From a virus, in the IMG/VR virus record IMGVR_UViG_3300045284_000480, positions 1 through 41,447 of that record: 41,447 nucleotides of DNA; one strand, given 5' to 3'. Positions within the stretch are counted from its first letter, which is position 1, and each line of letters begins with the position of its first letter. Under the pieces are notes generated by a model. That model saw only the letters and a list, made by a program, of their open reading frames with translations, was not told where the DNA came from and searched no databases. Below, one piece after another: positions 36,228 to 41,447 of this stretch. The translations under genes and the position numbers were made by a program.

Positions 36228-36430
36228 ATCTCCTCCAGGGCGGCATGCAGGAGACGGCCGCGGGCCGCCCGGCCGCGGATGCTCATGGCGGTCCGGGAGA
36301 TGAGCCCCCGCTCCCGCAGTTCCTTCACGATGTCCTCCGGCGTCCCCTGCGGGAGGGCGCCGGACTGCGTGTTGGCTCCCATGAGCGCCTTGACGGCCGC
36401 CTCGGTGAGCCCCTGCTCTGGTCTGGTCAT
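36224..36430 (-). CDS. Small wHTH-like protein at the switch
   Basis: This encodes a 68-residue protein that ends TPEDIVKELRERGLISRTAM then basic SIRGRAARGRLL, consistent with a small winged-helix or HTH DNA-binding protein. It is the first gene of the minus-strand unknown operon and is divergent from the ribbon-helix-helix gene. Its ATG is 6 nt after the -10 box (leaderless). By position it could be the Cro-like partner of the switch; this is inference. Confidence 0.65.
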   Translation of the reverse strand: MTRPEQGLTEAAVKALMGANTQSGALPQGTPEDIVKELRERGLISRTAMSIRGRAARGRLLHAALEEM

Positions 36431-36436
36431 ACCAAA

Positions 36437-36465
36437 ACCTTACCACGTTCTTGGTAAGTCCTCAA
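36437..36465 (-). promoter_or_regulatory. Operator-containing promoter, leftward side of the switch
   Basis: -35 TTGAGG (36465-36460), N17, -10 TAAGGT (36442-36437). The dyad CTTACCACGTTCTTGGTAAG (36439-36458) is the same as at the WhiB operon. Confidence 0.85.
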
Positions 36466-36487
36466 CGGGTGGTGCGTGATCACCGGA

Positions 36488-36507
36488 TATGGTAGATTCT
36501 TAGTAAG
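36488..36507. promoter_or_regulatory. Half-conserved operator before the RHH gene
   Basis: TATGGTAGATTCTTAGTAAG keeps the right arm TTCTTAGTAAG and loses the left. It lies 22 nt before ATG 36530. No good -35/-10 pair is clear on the plus strand (TAGATT at 36493-36498 is a weak -10), suggesting autoregulation at a distinct promoter. Confidence 0.65.
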
Positions 36508-36529
36508 TCAAGGAAGGGAGGGCGGCCCG

Positions 36530-36754
36530 ATGCCACCCAAGGTTGTTGATCGTGAGTTGAAGGCTCTGGCGGATCAGGAGGCACCCGGCGCGCTGACCGA
36601 GCGCGTGGAGGCCGCCGTGGACGTCGTGACGGACAAGGCGCTGGACGCCCTCGCCGCGGAGATGGGCGGCAAGGGCGCCCGCTCCAAGGCCATCCGGCTT
36701 CTGCTCCAGAAGGGCGCCGTTGCGGTGGTGGCGGAGCGCGCCGCCCGAGCGTAG
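36530..36754 (+). CDS. Ribbon-helix-helix DNA-binding protein, candidate phage repressor
   Basis: The 74-residue protein has an N-terminal extension (about residues 1-23), then a short strand (TERVEAAVDVV), helix A (TDKALDALAAEM), a GGKG turn and helix B (ARSKAIRLLLQKG), the layout of CopG/Arc-type ribbon-helix-helix proteins. These bind short dyads as dimers of dimers, which suits a 20-bp palindrome. The gene is divergent from 36224-36430, with two operator copies between them. It is followed by a terminator, so it is a single-gene unit. I propose that it binds the phage operator; a plasmid-type centromere-binding role is an alternative. Confidence 0.72.
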   Translation: MPPKVVDRELKALADQEAPGALTERVEAAVDVVTDKALDALAAEMGGKGARSKAIRLLLQKGAVAVVAERAARA

Positions 36755-36779
36755 CGTCAGGCATCCGAGACATAGAGAA

Positions 36780-36803
36780 GCCCCGAGGTTGCCGCCTCGG
36801 GGC
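36780..36803 (+). terminator. Terminator of the RHH gene
   Basis: GCCCCGAGG (36780-36788) pairs with 36795-36803 around TTGCCG. It separates the regulator from the primase-helicase gene. Confidence 0.8.
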
Positions 36804-36826
36804 CTAACGACACAACTGGAGATCTC

Positions 36827-38977
36827 GTGACACAAGCTACCATGCAGCCCCTCTCCCTGCACCACCGGACGGAGCTTTTCGAGGGCTCCTCGATTGACCC
36901 GGCGGTGGCCTCGGAGAGGGGCTATCAGACCATGGAGCGGCCCAACCGGGTCGACCCATCGCACCCCTCGGACACCCGGAGCGCGCTCTCCCGCATGGGC
37001 TTCCCCTCGTGGGCCATCCGCGAGGACTATTACTTTCCGGGCCTCTGGATTCCGCAGTACACCCCTGCGGGGGTCCGCTATGCCGGTCAGTGGAAGCCCT
37101 TCCGCGCGGTGGCCAACCGCGAGGGCAAGCCCATGCGCTACGCCTCGGCCAAGGGACCTTCCCGGATCGACGTGCACCCGCGGTGGAGCCGAGACCGCGG
37201 AGTGGATGACCCGGCACTCCTGCCCGCCATCCAGGACCCCACACTCCGCCTCTGGATCACGGAGGGGGTGAAAAAGGCGGACGCGCTCACCAGCCGCGGG
37301 GAAGTCACCGTGGCCCTCTCCGGGGTGTACAACTGGCGGAACGGACACGCCTCCCTGGGCGATTGGGAGGACGTCCGCCTCAAGGGCCGCGAAATCGTAC
37401 TGTGCTTCGATGCAGACGCGGTCACCAAGTCCCACGTAGCGCAGGCCATGGCCCGCCTCGGAAAGTGGCTGAAGTACAAGGGCGCGGCCAAGGTCTGGTA
37501 TCTCGTGGTGCCGTTTGGCGTCAATGACAAGGCCACCAAGGGCGTTGATGACTTCTTTGCCGCCGGGGGCACGCTCAAGGAGTTGGAGCAGGCGTTCGAG
37601 ACCAAGCCCCCCACGGTCACCGATCTTGACGATCGGTTCACCGATGCCCGCCTCGCCGAGGCGCTCGCGGTGGAAGTGCTGGACGGCCGGTACGTGTGGG
37701 TGGACGGCCTGGACTGGTTGCGCTTCAACGGCAACGTGTGGAGCAAGGCCACGGCCGTGTCCGCGATCGAGGATGTCCGCCGTTGGGGCCTGGACCACTA
37801 CGGCGAGGCGGCGGCGCGCCTCAAGCTTGACGATCGGGCCATGGCGTCCGACGTGGACGGCTGGAAAACCATGCTGTCCAAGAGCCGCGCCGGGACCGTG
37901 CTGGACTTCTCCCGGGGCCTCGTGGAGCGCGCCGCGGAGGACCTGGACGTGGACCTGGACCACATCAACACCCCGAGCGGCTATGTGGACCTGGAGAAGG
38001 GCCTCATCCGTCAGGTGGGCGCCGAGGAGTACCCCACGCACATGACGGGGGCGAGGTTCGACCCCGACGCACACAGCGAGGTGTGGGAGTCCTTCATCAA
38101 GCGCATCCTCCCGGACGAGGAGGTGGCCAAGTTCGTGCAGCGCCTGTTCGGCTATTCGCTCCTCGGCGAGGTTCGCGAGCACGTCATGCCGATCTTCACG
38201 GGCGAGGGCGCCAACGGCAAGGGCACGCTCCGGGATGCCGTGCTGAAGGCAATCGGGGACTACGGGCTGGAGGTGGACCCGGAGCTACTCATGGCCTCCC
38301 ACAATCCGAGGCACCTCACCTTCCTCATGGAGTTGCGCGGCCGGCGCCTCGTGTTCTGCTCCGAGACACAGAAGGGCCGCAGGTTCGCCGAGTCCGAGAT
38401 GAAGCGCCTCGTGGGTGGAGACCCCATCCAGGCGAACAGGATGCGTCAGGACCCCATCACGTTCCTGCCCTCGCACACGCTGATCATGTGCACCAACCAC
38501 CTCCCGCAGGTGTCGGGCGATGACCCGGCCGTGTGGCGGCGCATCCTGGTGGTGCCGTTCGACGTGGTGATCCCCGAGGGGGAGCGGGACGGCCGGCTAC
38601 CCAAGAGGCTCCAGGAGCCCGATGTGAGCGCCGCTGTGCTCGCGTGGATGTACCGGGGCTTCCTGGACTACCAGGAGCGCGGTTTGGAGCCTCCAGCGGC
38701 TGTACAGGGGCGCACGGCGGCCTATCGCAGTGAGTCGGACCTCACGGGGCGGTTCCTGGCCGAGGTGCTGGAGTCCTCGCCCGGCAGCAAGGTCACGGCG
38801 GCGGCGCTCCTGGAGGCGTACCTCACCTGGTTCCGGACCGAGGCGAGCAAGGAGGACATCCCGCTCAGCAAGCGCGAGCTTGGGATGGAGATGACCAAGC
38901 GGAATTTCAGATCGGGCAAATCGGACGGCCGTATGGTCTACCGGGATGTGGCCCTCACCCCGCCTGAGCAGGGCTAG
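36827..38977 (+). CDS. Primase-helicase (toprim-like/DUF3854 plus SF3 helicase, D5-like)
   Basis: The 716-residue protein combines an N-terminal toprim-like primase part (LWITEGVKKADAL about residue 143, IVLCFDADAVTK about 190) and a C-terminal SF3/D5-type helicase with Walker A FTGEGANGKGT (about 460-470), CSETQKGRRFAESEMKRLVGGD and LIMCTNHLP. It likely opens and primes the phage origin. It is the first replication gene on the plus strand, starting at GTG 36827 with GGAG 6 nt upstream. A large inverted repeat directly follows its stop. Confidence 0.92.
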   Translation: MTQATMQPLSLHHRTELFEGSSIDPAVASERGYQTMERPNRVDPSHPSDTRSALSRMGFPSWAIREDYYFPGLWIPQYTPAGVRYAGQWKPFRAVANREGKPMRYASAKGPSRIDVHPRWSRDRGVDDPALLPAIQDPTLRLWITEGVKKADALTSRGEVTVALSGVYNWRNGHASLGDWEDVRLKGREIVLCFDADAVTKSHVAQAMARLGKWLKYKGAAKVWYLVVPFGVNDKATKGVDDFFAAGGTLKELEQAFETKPPTVTDLDDRFTDARLAEALAVEVLDGRYVWVDGLDWLRFNGNVWSKATAVSAIEDVRRWGLDHYGEAAARLKLDDRAMASDVDGWKTMLSKSRAGTVLDFSRGLVERAAEDLDVDLDHINTPSGYVDLEKGLIRQVGAEEYPTHMTGARFDPDAHSEVWESFIKRILPDEEVAKFVQRLFGYSLLGEVREHVMPIFTGEGANGKGTLRDAVLKAIGDYGLEVDPELLMASHNPRHLTFLMELRGRRLVFCSETQKGRRFAESEMKRLVGGDPIQANRMRQDPITFLPSHTLIMCTNHLPQVSGDDPAVWRRILVVPFDVVIPEGERDGRLPKRLQEPDVSAAVLAWMYRGFLDYQERGLEPPAAVQGRTAAYRSESDLTGRFLAEVLESSPGSKVTAAALLEAYLTWFRTEASKEDIPLSKRELGMEMTKRNFRSGKSDGRMVYRDVALTPPEQG

Positions 38978-38983
38978 GAAGGC

Positions 38984-39075
38984 AGTCAGGGAGGAGAGGG
39001 AGGAGATGTCTGAAACACTGGAGGTCTCGTACGCGTATAGAACTTTCAGGAGTCTCCTCCCTCTCCTCCCTGACT
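38984..39075. repeat. 23-bp perfect inverted repeat with purine arm, origin or terminator candidate
   Basis: The arm at 38984-39006 (AGTCAGGGAGGAGAGGGAGG and so on, nearly all purine) pairs perfectly with 39053-39075. A nested CTGAAA/TTTCAG pair lies in the 46-nt AT-richer loop. It follows the primase-helicase gene and is adjacent to an operator copy. It could be a replication origin or a strong transcript end; no iterons are visible. Confidence 0.7.
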
Positions 39076-39089
39076 AAGATTGTGGTAAG
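39070..39089 (+). promoter_or_regulatory. Operator copy overlapping the inverted repeat
   Basis: CTGACTAAGATTGTGGTAAG differs from the left-end operator (196-215) at two positions. A -10 TAAGAT (39086-39091) fits; a -35 is replaced by the pyrimidine arm of the repeat. A half-site CTAGTAAC follows at 39093. Confidence 0.65.
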
Positions 39090-39116
39090 ATCCTAGTAAC
39101 CGAAAGGAGCCCGGAA

Positions 39117-39224
39117 ATGCTCAAGATCGTGATTGCCCTGATCCTGTTCCCGTCAAGCCTCGTGCTGCTCTGGCTCGGCGTGACGGGGATGATCAGGGCC
39201 TGGAATGTCCGAGGCCGCCGATGA
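39117..39224 (+). CDS. 35-residue membrane peptide
   Basis: MLKIVIALILFPSSLVLLWL is one membrane segment followed by a basic tail (RAWNVRGRR). Shine-Dalgarno AAAGGAG. It ends in ATGA with the endonuclease VII gene, and follows the operator at 39070. Too small for a functional call. Confidence 0.6.
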   Translation: MLKIVIALILFPSSLVLLWLGVTGMIRAWNVRGRR

Positions 39225-39628
39225 CCACCACCGCGGAGTACCTCCGGCACGTGGAGCGCACCTACGGGGTCAAGCCGGCCGAGTACCGCGCCATGTACTA
39301 CGCCCAAGGTGGCCGTTGCTTCATCTGCCGCAAGGCGTCCGGCCGGTCCCGGCGCCTCGGCGTGGACCATGACCACCTCACCGGAGAGGTGCGGGTGCTG
39401 GTCTGCACCGGGTCCATCAACGCGATGACGTGCAACCGCCTCATTGCCATCTACGGCCGGGAGATGCTCGTTCGGGCCGCCGCAGTGCTCTCCGATCCGC
39501 CCCCGGCGCGCGCCCTGCTCCGGGCCATGCGCGCGGACGGGTTCGACCCGGCCGCCACGCGGCTCCCCACCCTCGTGCCGTCCATCCAGCCGTTCCTACT
39601 GCGGGAGGTGCGCGGTGTTCCGTCCTGA
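39221..39628 (+). CDS. Endonuclease VII-like Holliday-junction resolvase
   Basis: The 135-residue protein has the endonuclease VII layout: YGVKPAEYRAMYYAQGGRCFICRK (Cys33, Cys36), LGVDHDHLTGEVRVLVC (Asp49-His50-Asp51-His52), and the Cys71-Asn72 pair in MTCNRL. It resolves branched DNA before packaging. It starts in ATGA overlap with the small membrane peptide and overlaps the next gene. Confidence 0.9.
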   Translation: MTTTAEYLRHVERTYGVKPAEYRAMYYAQGGRCFICRKASGRSRRLGVDHDHLTGEVRVLVCTGSINAMTCNRLIAIYGREMLVRAAAVLSDPPPARALLRAMRADGFDPAATRLPTLVPSIQPFLLREVRGVPS

Positions 39629-39833
39629 GGATGGCAAGGTGGAGTCCTACGGCGGGCGCAAGTTCATCTCGATCCCTCTGGACTACGAGTTCGTGGCCTC
39701 GGGGTGGTGGACGTTCGCATTCATCGCCAAGGTGCTCCGCAATCTCGAACTGCGCGCGGATCAGCTTGAGTGGATGTACACCGAGGAGAACCGGGGCTTC
39801 CTGAAGGCCGTTTTCGAGGTCCACCATGTATGA
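39615..39833 (+). CDS. Small unknown protein
   Basis: From GTG 39615 (GGGAGG upstream) the frame gives 72 residues with a Trp/Phe-rich centre (EFVASGWWTFAFIAKVLRNL) and acidic ends. It overlaps both neighbours. No family. Confidence 0.6.
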   Translation: MFRPEDGKVESYGGRKFISIPLDYEFVASGWWTFAFIAKVLRNLELRADQLEWMYTEENRGFLKAVFEVHHV

Positions 39834-39996
39834 CCCCGTGTACCTCGTGGAGATCGGCAACGAGCCGCTGTTCGTCATCCAGGTGGGCGCGCTCACCGAG
39901 TTCGTGGCTGAGGAGGACCCTTCCTCGTACTGCACGGTGTGGCTGGTGGACGAGTCGGGCGAGGCAGTGAGGGTGATGTCCGGTGAATCCCTCTGA
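39826..39996 (+). CDS. Small unknown protein
   Basis: A 56-residue protein, beta-strand rich (YDPVYLVEIGNEPLFVIQVG, YCTVWLVDESGEAVRV). ATG 39826 overlaps the previous gene; the stop lies 14 nt inside the next one. No family. Confidence 0.6.
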   Translation: MYDPVYLVEIGNEPLFVIQVGALTEFVAEEDPSSYCTVWLVDESGEAVRVMSGESL

Positions 39997-40537
39997 CCCC
40001 GGGTACTACACCATCGGCAAGGTGGAGGCCCCGGACTGGCTCGATCAGGACCCCGAGCCCTCCGTCCGATCCCTGGACCCGCGGCCGGCCGATGCCCCCG
40101 AGGAACGCAAGCCCCTGAAGGCCCTCGTGACCCTTGCCGAGGCCGCCGGGTGGGCCGTACGCGTCGGGTACTCCCTCGGGCAGGCTCGGGCCGTCCGGAA
40201 GGGCACGTACAAGACGGTGCACACGTTCGGCGTGTGGGGCTCGGGGCCGTGGCGCTGGTGCGCCATGTATGAGTGGTCCCCGGACCTCAGTAAGCCGTGG
40301 GGATGGGACCGGACGGCCATCTGGAGCCCCTCGGGCGAGGCGGTGGCCCCGGGGCTCGGTTCGAGGTTCGTGGACGCCAACATCACGGACCTGAAGGAGT
40401 TCCTGACCATGCAGGGCGGGGTGGGGGCCGCGTGGTTCAAGGCGGTCCACGCGCGTGTCCAGGAGCAGGCAGAGGCGCAGAAGGAGAAGGCCAGGGCCAA
40501 GCCTGCCACCAAGAAGACCAAGGAGGGCTCATCATGA
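39983..40537 (+). CDS. Unknown protein with helical Lys-rich tail
   Basis: The 184-residue protein has a Pro-rich N-terminus, a core (ALVTLAEAAGWAVRVGYSLG, TVHTFGVWGSGPWRWCAMYEW) and a basic C-terminal helix (QEQAEAQKEKARAKPATKKT) that may bind nucleic acid. No family. GTG 39983 has GAGGGTG upstream. Confidence 0.63.
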   Translation: MNPSDPGYYTIGKVEAPDWLDQDPEPSVRSLDPRPADAPEERKPLKALVTLAEAAGWAVRVGYSLGQARAVRKGTYKTVHTFGVWGSGPWRWCAMYEWSPDLSKPWGWDRTAIWSPSGEAVAPGLGSRFVDANITDLKEFLTMQGGVGAAWFKAVHARVQEQAEAQKEKARAKPATKKTKEGSS

Positions 40538-40695
40538 GGCGGCGCTGGTGGAAGCGCTACGAGGTGACCGTGGGGTCTCGTGTGTTCCGGTTCTGGAGCC
40601 GTGAAGAGGTCGAGTGGGCCCTCAACCTCGCTGGTGCGCTCAAGGTGGAGCCCAAGAAGGCGAGGGATCGACTCACCGGGGAGGTGTGGGAGTGA
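40534..40695 (+). CDS. Small basic protein
   Basis: This encodes 53 residues beginning RRRWWKRYEVTVGSRVFRFW and continuing REEVEWALNLAGAL; a beta hairpin plus helix. It starts in ATGA and ends in GTGA overlap with neighbours. Unknown. Confidence 0.63.
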   Translation: MRRRWWKRYEVTVGSRVFRFWSREEVEWALNLAGALKVEPKKARDRLTGEVWE

Positions 40696-40754
40696 GGGAC
40701 TGGCTCGGGGTACTGCTCAGGATCGTGATAGCAGGAAGGGGTGGGGCGCTGTGA
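40692..40754 (+). CDS. 20-residue peptide
   Basis: From GTG 40692 (GTGA overlap) to TGA 40752, which forms TGATG with the next ATG. It encodes MRDWLGVLLRIVIAGRGGAL. The coupling on both sides is its main support. Confidence 0.4.
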   Translation: MRDWLGVLLRIVIAGRGGAL

Positions 40755-41038
40755 TGCCCGTGGAGTTGACGTTGGGGCCCAAGCCTGGCCACGCCACGCT
40801 CAAGGTGGAGGGTCACGATATCTCGGGGGCCTGCCAGGAGATCCAGGTGCATTCCAGCGTCTCGGAGATGCCCACCGTGATGGTCAGGCTGGCCATGGCG
40901 CACGGCGTGGTGGATGGCGTGATGCGCCTGGTGGTCCATCCTCGTACGGTGGCCATGCTCGGGGTGTTCGGCTGGAATCCCCCCGAGGGTGCAGAGGTTC
41001 GCGAGGATGGGTCGGTGGTGCTTACCCTGGTGGGGTGA
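40754..41038 (+). CDS. Small unknown beta-rich protein
   Basis: The 94-residue protein reads ELTLGPKPGHATLKVEGHDI then TVMVRLAMAHGVVDGVMRLV and ends in an acidic strand. Its form suggests a small beta barrel; no family. ATG 40754 overlaps the preceding TGA; the stop overlaps the HNH GTG. Confidence 0.65.
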   Translation: MPVELTLGPKPGHATLKVEGHDISGACQEIQVHSSVSEMPTVMVRLAMAHGVVDGVMRLVVHPRTVAMLGVFGWNPPEGAEVREDGSVVLTLVG

Positions 41039-41337
41039 GTCGATCGTGGAGCAGGGGAAGCACCCGAGCATGGCGCAACAAGCGCGCTCGGGTGCTTCTT
41101 GCTAACCAGAACACGAACAAGGGCAAGTGCGCGCTCAATGTGGGGATCGAGTGTGCCCGGCATGGGAAGCCCTGCCCCGGCATCTGCACGGGCGTGGCGG
41201 AACAGGTGCACCACACGTTGGGCAAGATGTTCGGTGATGCCGAGAAAGATCTCATGGCCTCGTGCGCCGCGTGCAATGGTCACGTTGGGCAACCTGGTGC
41301 CGCTGTTCCTGAGGAACGGCCGGTCTCTCGATGGTAA
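41035..41337 (+). CDS. HNH endonuclease (right end)
   Basis: The 100-residue protein has zinc-binding cysteines (32, 40, 47, 51), VHHTLG (His59-60) and CAACNGHVG (77-85), the HNH pattern often encoded next to cos and terminase genes, where it helps packaging. If the genome circularises it would be close to the left-end terminase genes. GTG 41035 overlaps the previous stop (GTGA). It is the last gene in the window. Confidence 0.8.
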   Translation: MSRSWSRGSTRAWRNKRARVLLANQNTNKGKCALNVGIECARHGKPCPGICTGVAEQVHHTLGKMFGDAEKDLMASCAACNGHVGQPGAAVPEERPVSRW

Positions 41338-41447
41338 CTCTCATGATCTTTTGGGTCTCGATCGAGGTCATAGATTTTCTAATGTCACTCAAAGTAATTA
41401 AACTACGGAGAGTCACGAAAAGTTGGGAGCCCTGGAGGGAGGAACAC
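41338..41447. other. AT-rich right end, no gene
   Basis: A 110-bp stretch, clearly lower in GC than the rest, with CTCGATCGAG palindrome (41358-41367) and a final GGAGGGAGGAAC purine run. I see no coding sequence. It could be a packaging-end region or an origin/attachment site; the sequence alone does not decide. Confidence 0.5.

Noticed and set aside
1-41447. Integrase, partition ATPase or CI-type repressor
   Set aside because: No tyrosine or serine recombinase, ParA Walker motif or classical HTH repressor could be found on either strand.

Overview
This window looks like most or all of the genome of a tailed phage (siphovirus morphology) of a high-GC actinomycete, probably Streptomyces or a relative. 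The evidence is the high GC content with strong GC3 bias, a WhiB-family protein, an FtsK/TraB-type ATPase with a DUF2637-like membrane protein, Streptomyces-phage-like tail proteins, and promoters placed for leaderless mRNAs. The host assignment is inference. I see no integrase, DNA polymerase, ParA or classical CI repressor.

Layout. At the left end a small promoter-driven gene (224-427) is followed by the terminase genes on the minus strand (TerL 627-2174, TerS 2191-2613). These are divergent from the plus-strand virion block: portal, ClpP-like protease, HK97-fold capsid, cement protein, connector, a LamG/repeat/tail-terminator fusion, major tail protein, tail chaperones with a likely +1 frameshift, gp10-like protein, tape measure and minor tail proteins (2676-15554). 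The lysis genes follow: amidase, small membrane proteins and a holin-like protein (15594-17392), ending in a bidirectional terminator. From 17455 to 36430 almost everything lies on the minus strand. First comes a chain of small accessory genes, many with their own promoter and terminator, including a lipoprotein, an HNH nuclease, a WhiB-like protein, a membrane-anchored GIY-YIG-like protein and many Cys-rich small proteins. A plus-strand FtsK-like ATPase and its small neighbour interrupt this chain. Then come a DUF2637-like protein, conserved unknowns, an odd tRNA, a RecB-like nuclease, an SF2 helicase and a six-gene unknown operon. From 36530 to 41337 the genes are on the plus strand again: a ribbon-helix-helix protein, a primase-helicase, an endonuclease VII and small genes ending in an HNH nuclease.

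The most striking feature is a repeated 20-bp dyad, consensus CTTACCAAGNNCTTRGTAAG, found about twenty times. Most copies sit at the same position inside a promoter: it fills the spacer between a TTGCGT/TTGACG -35 box and overlaps a TAAGCT -10 box (N17). Each such promoter drives a single-gene cassette or an operon. Downstream spacing falls into two classes: start codons 5-6 nt after the -10 box (leaderless) or after a conserved 33-36 nt leader with a Shine-Dalgarno. Copies also occur inside the tail genes and between two small divergent genes at 36430-36530. One of those encodes the ribbon-helix-helix protein that is the best candidate for the operator-binding regulator. I read this as a phage-wide repressor/operator regulon with an immunity-like switch, analogous in logic to the stoperator system of cluster A mycobacteriophages but with a different site and probably a different protein fold.
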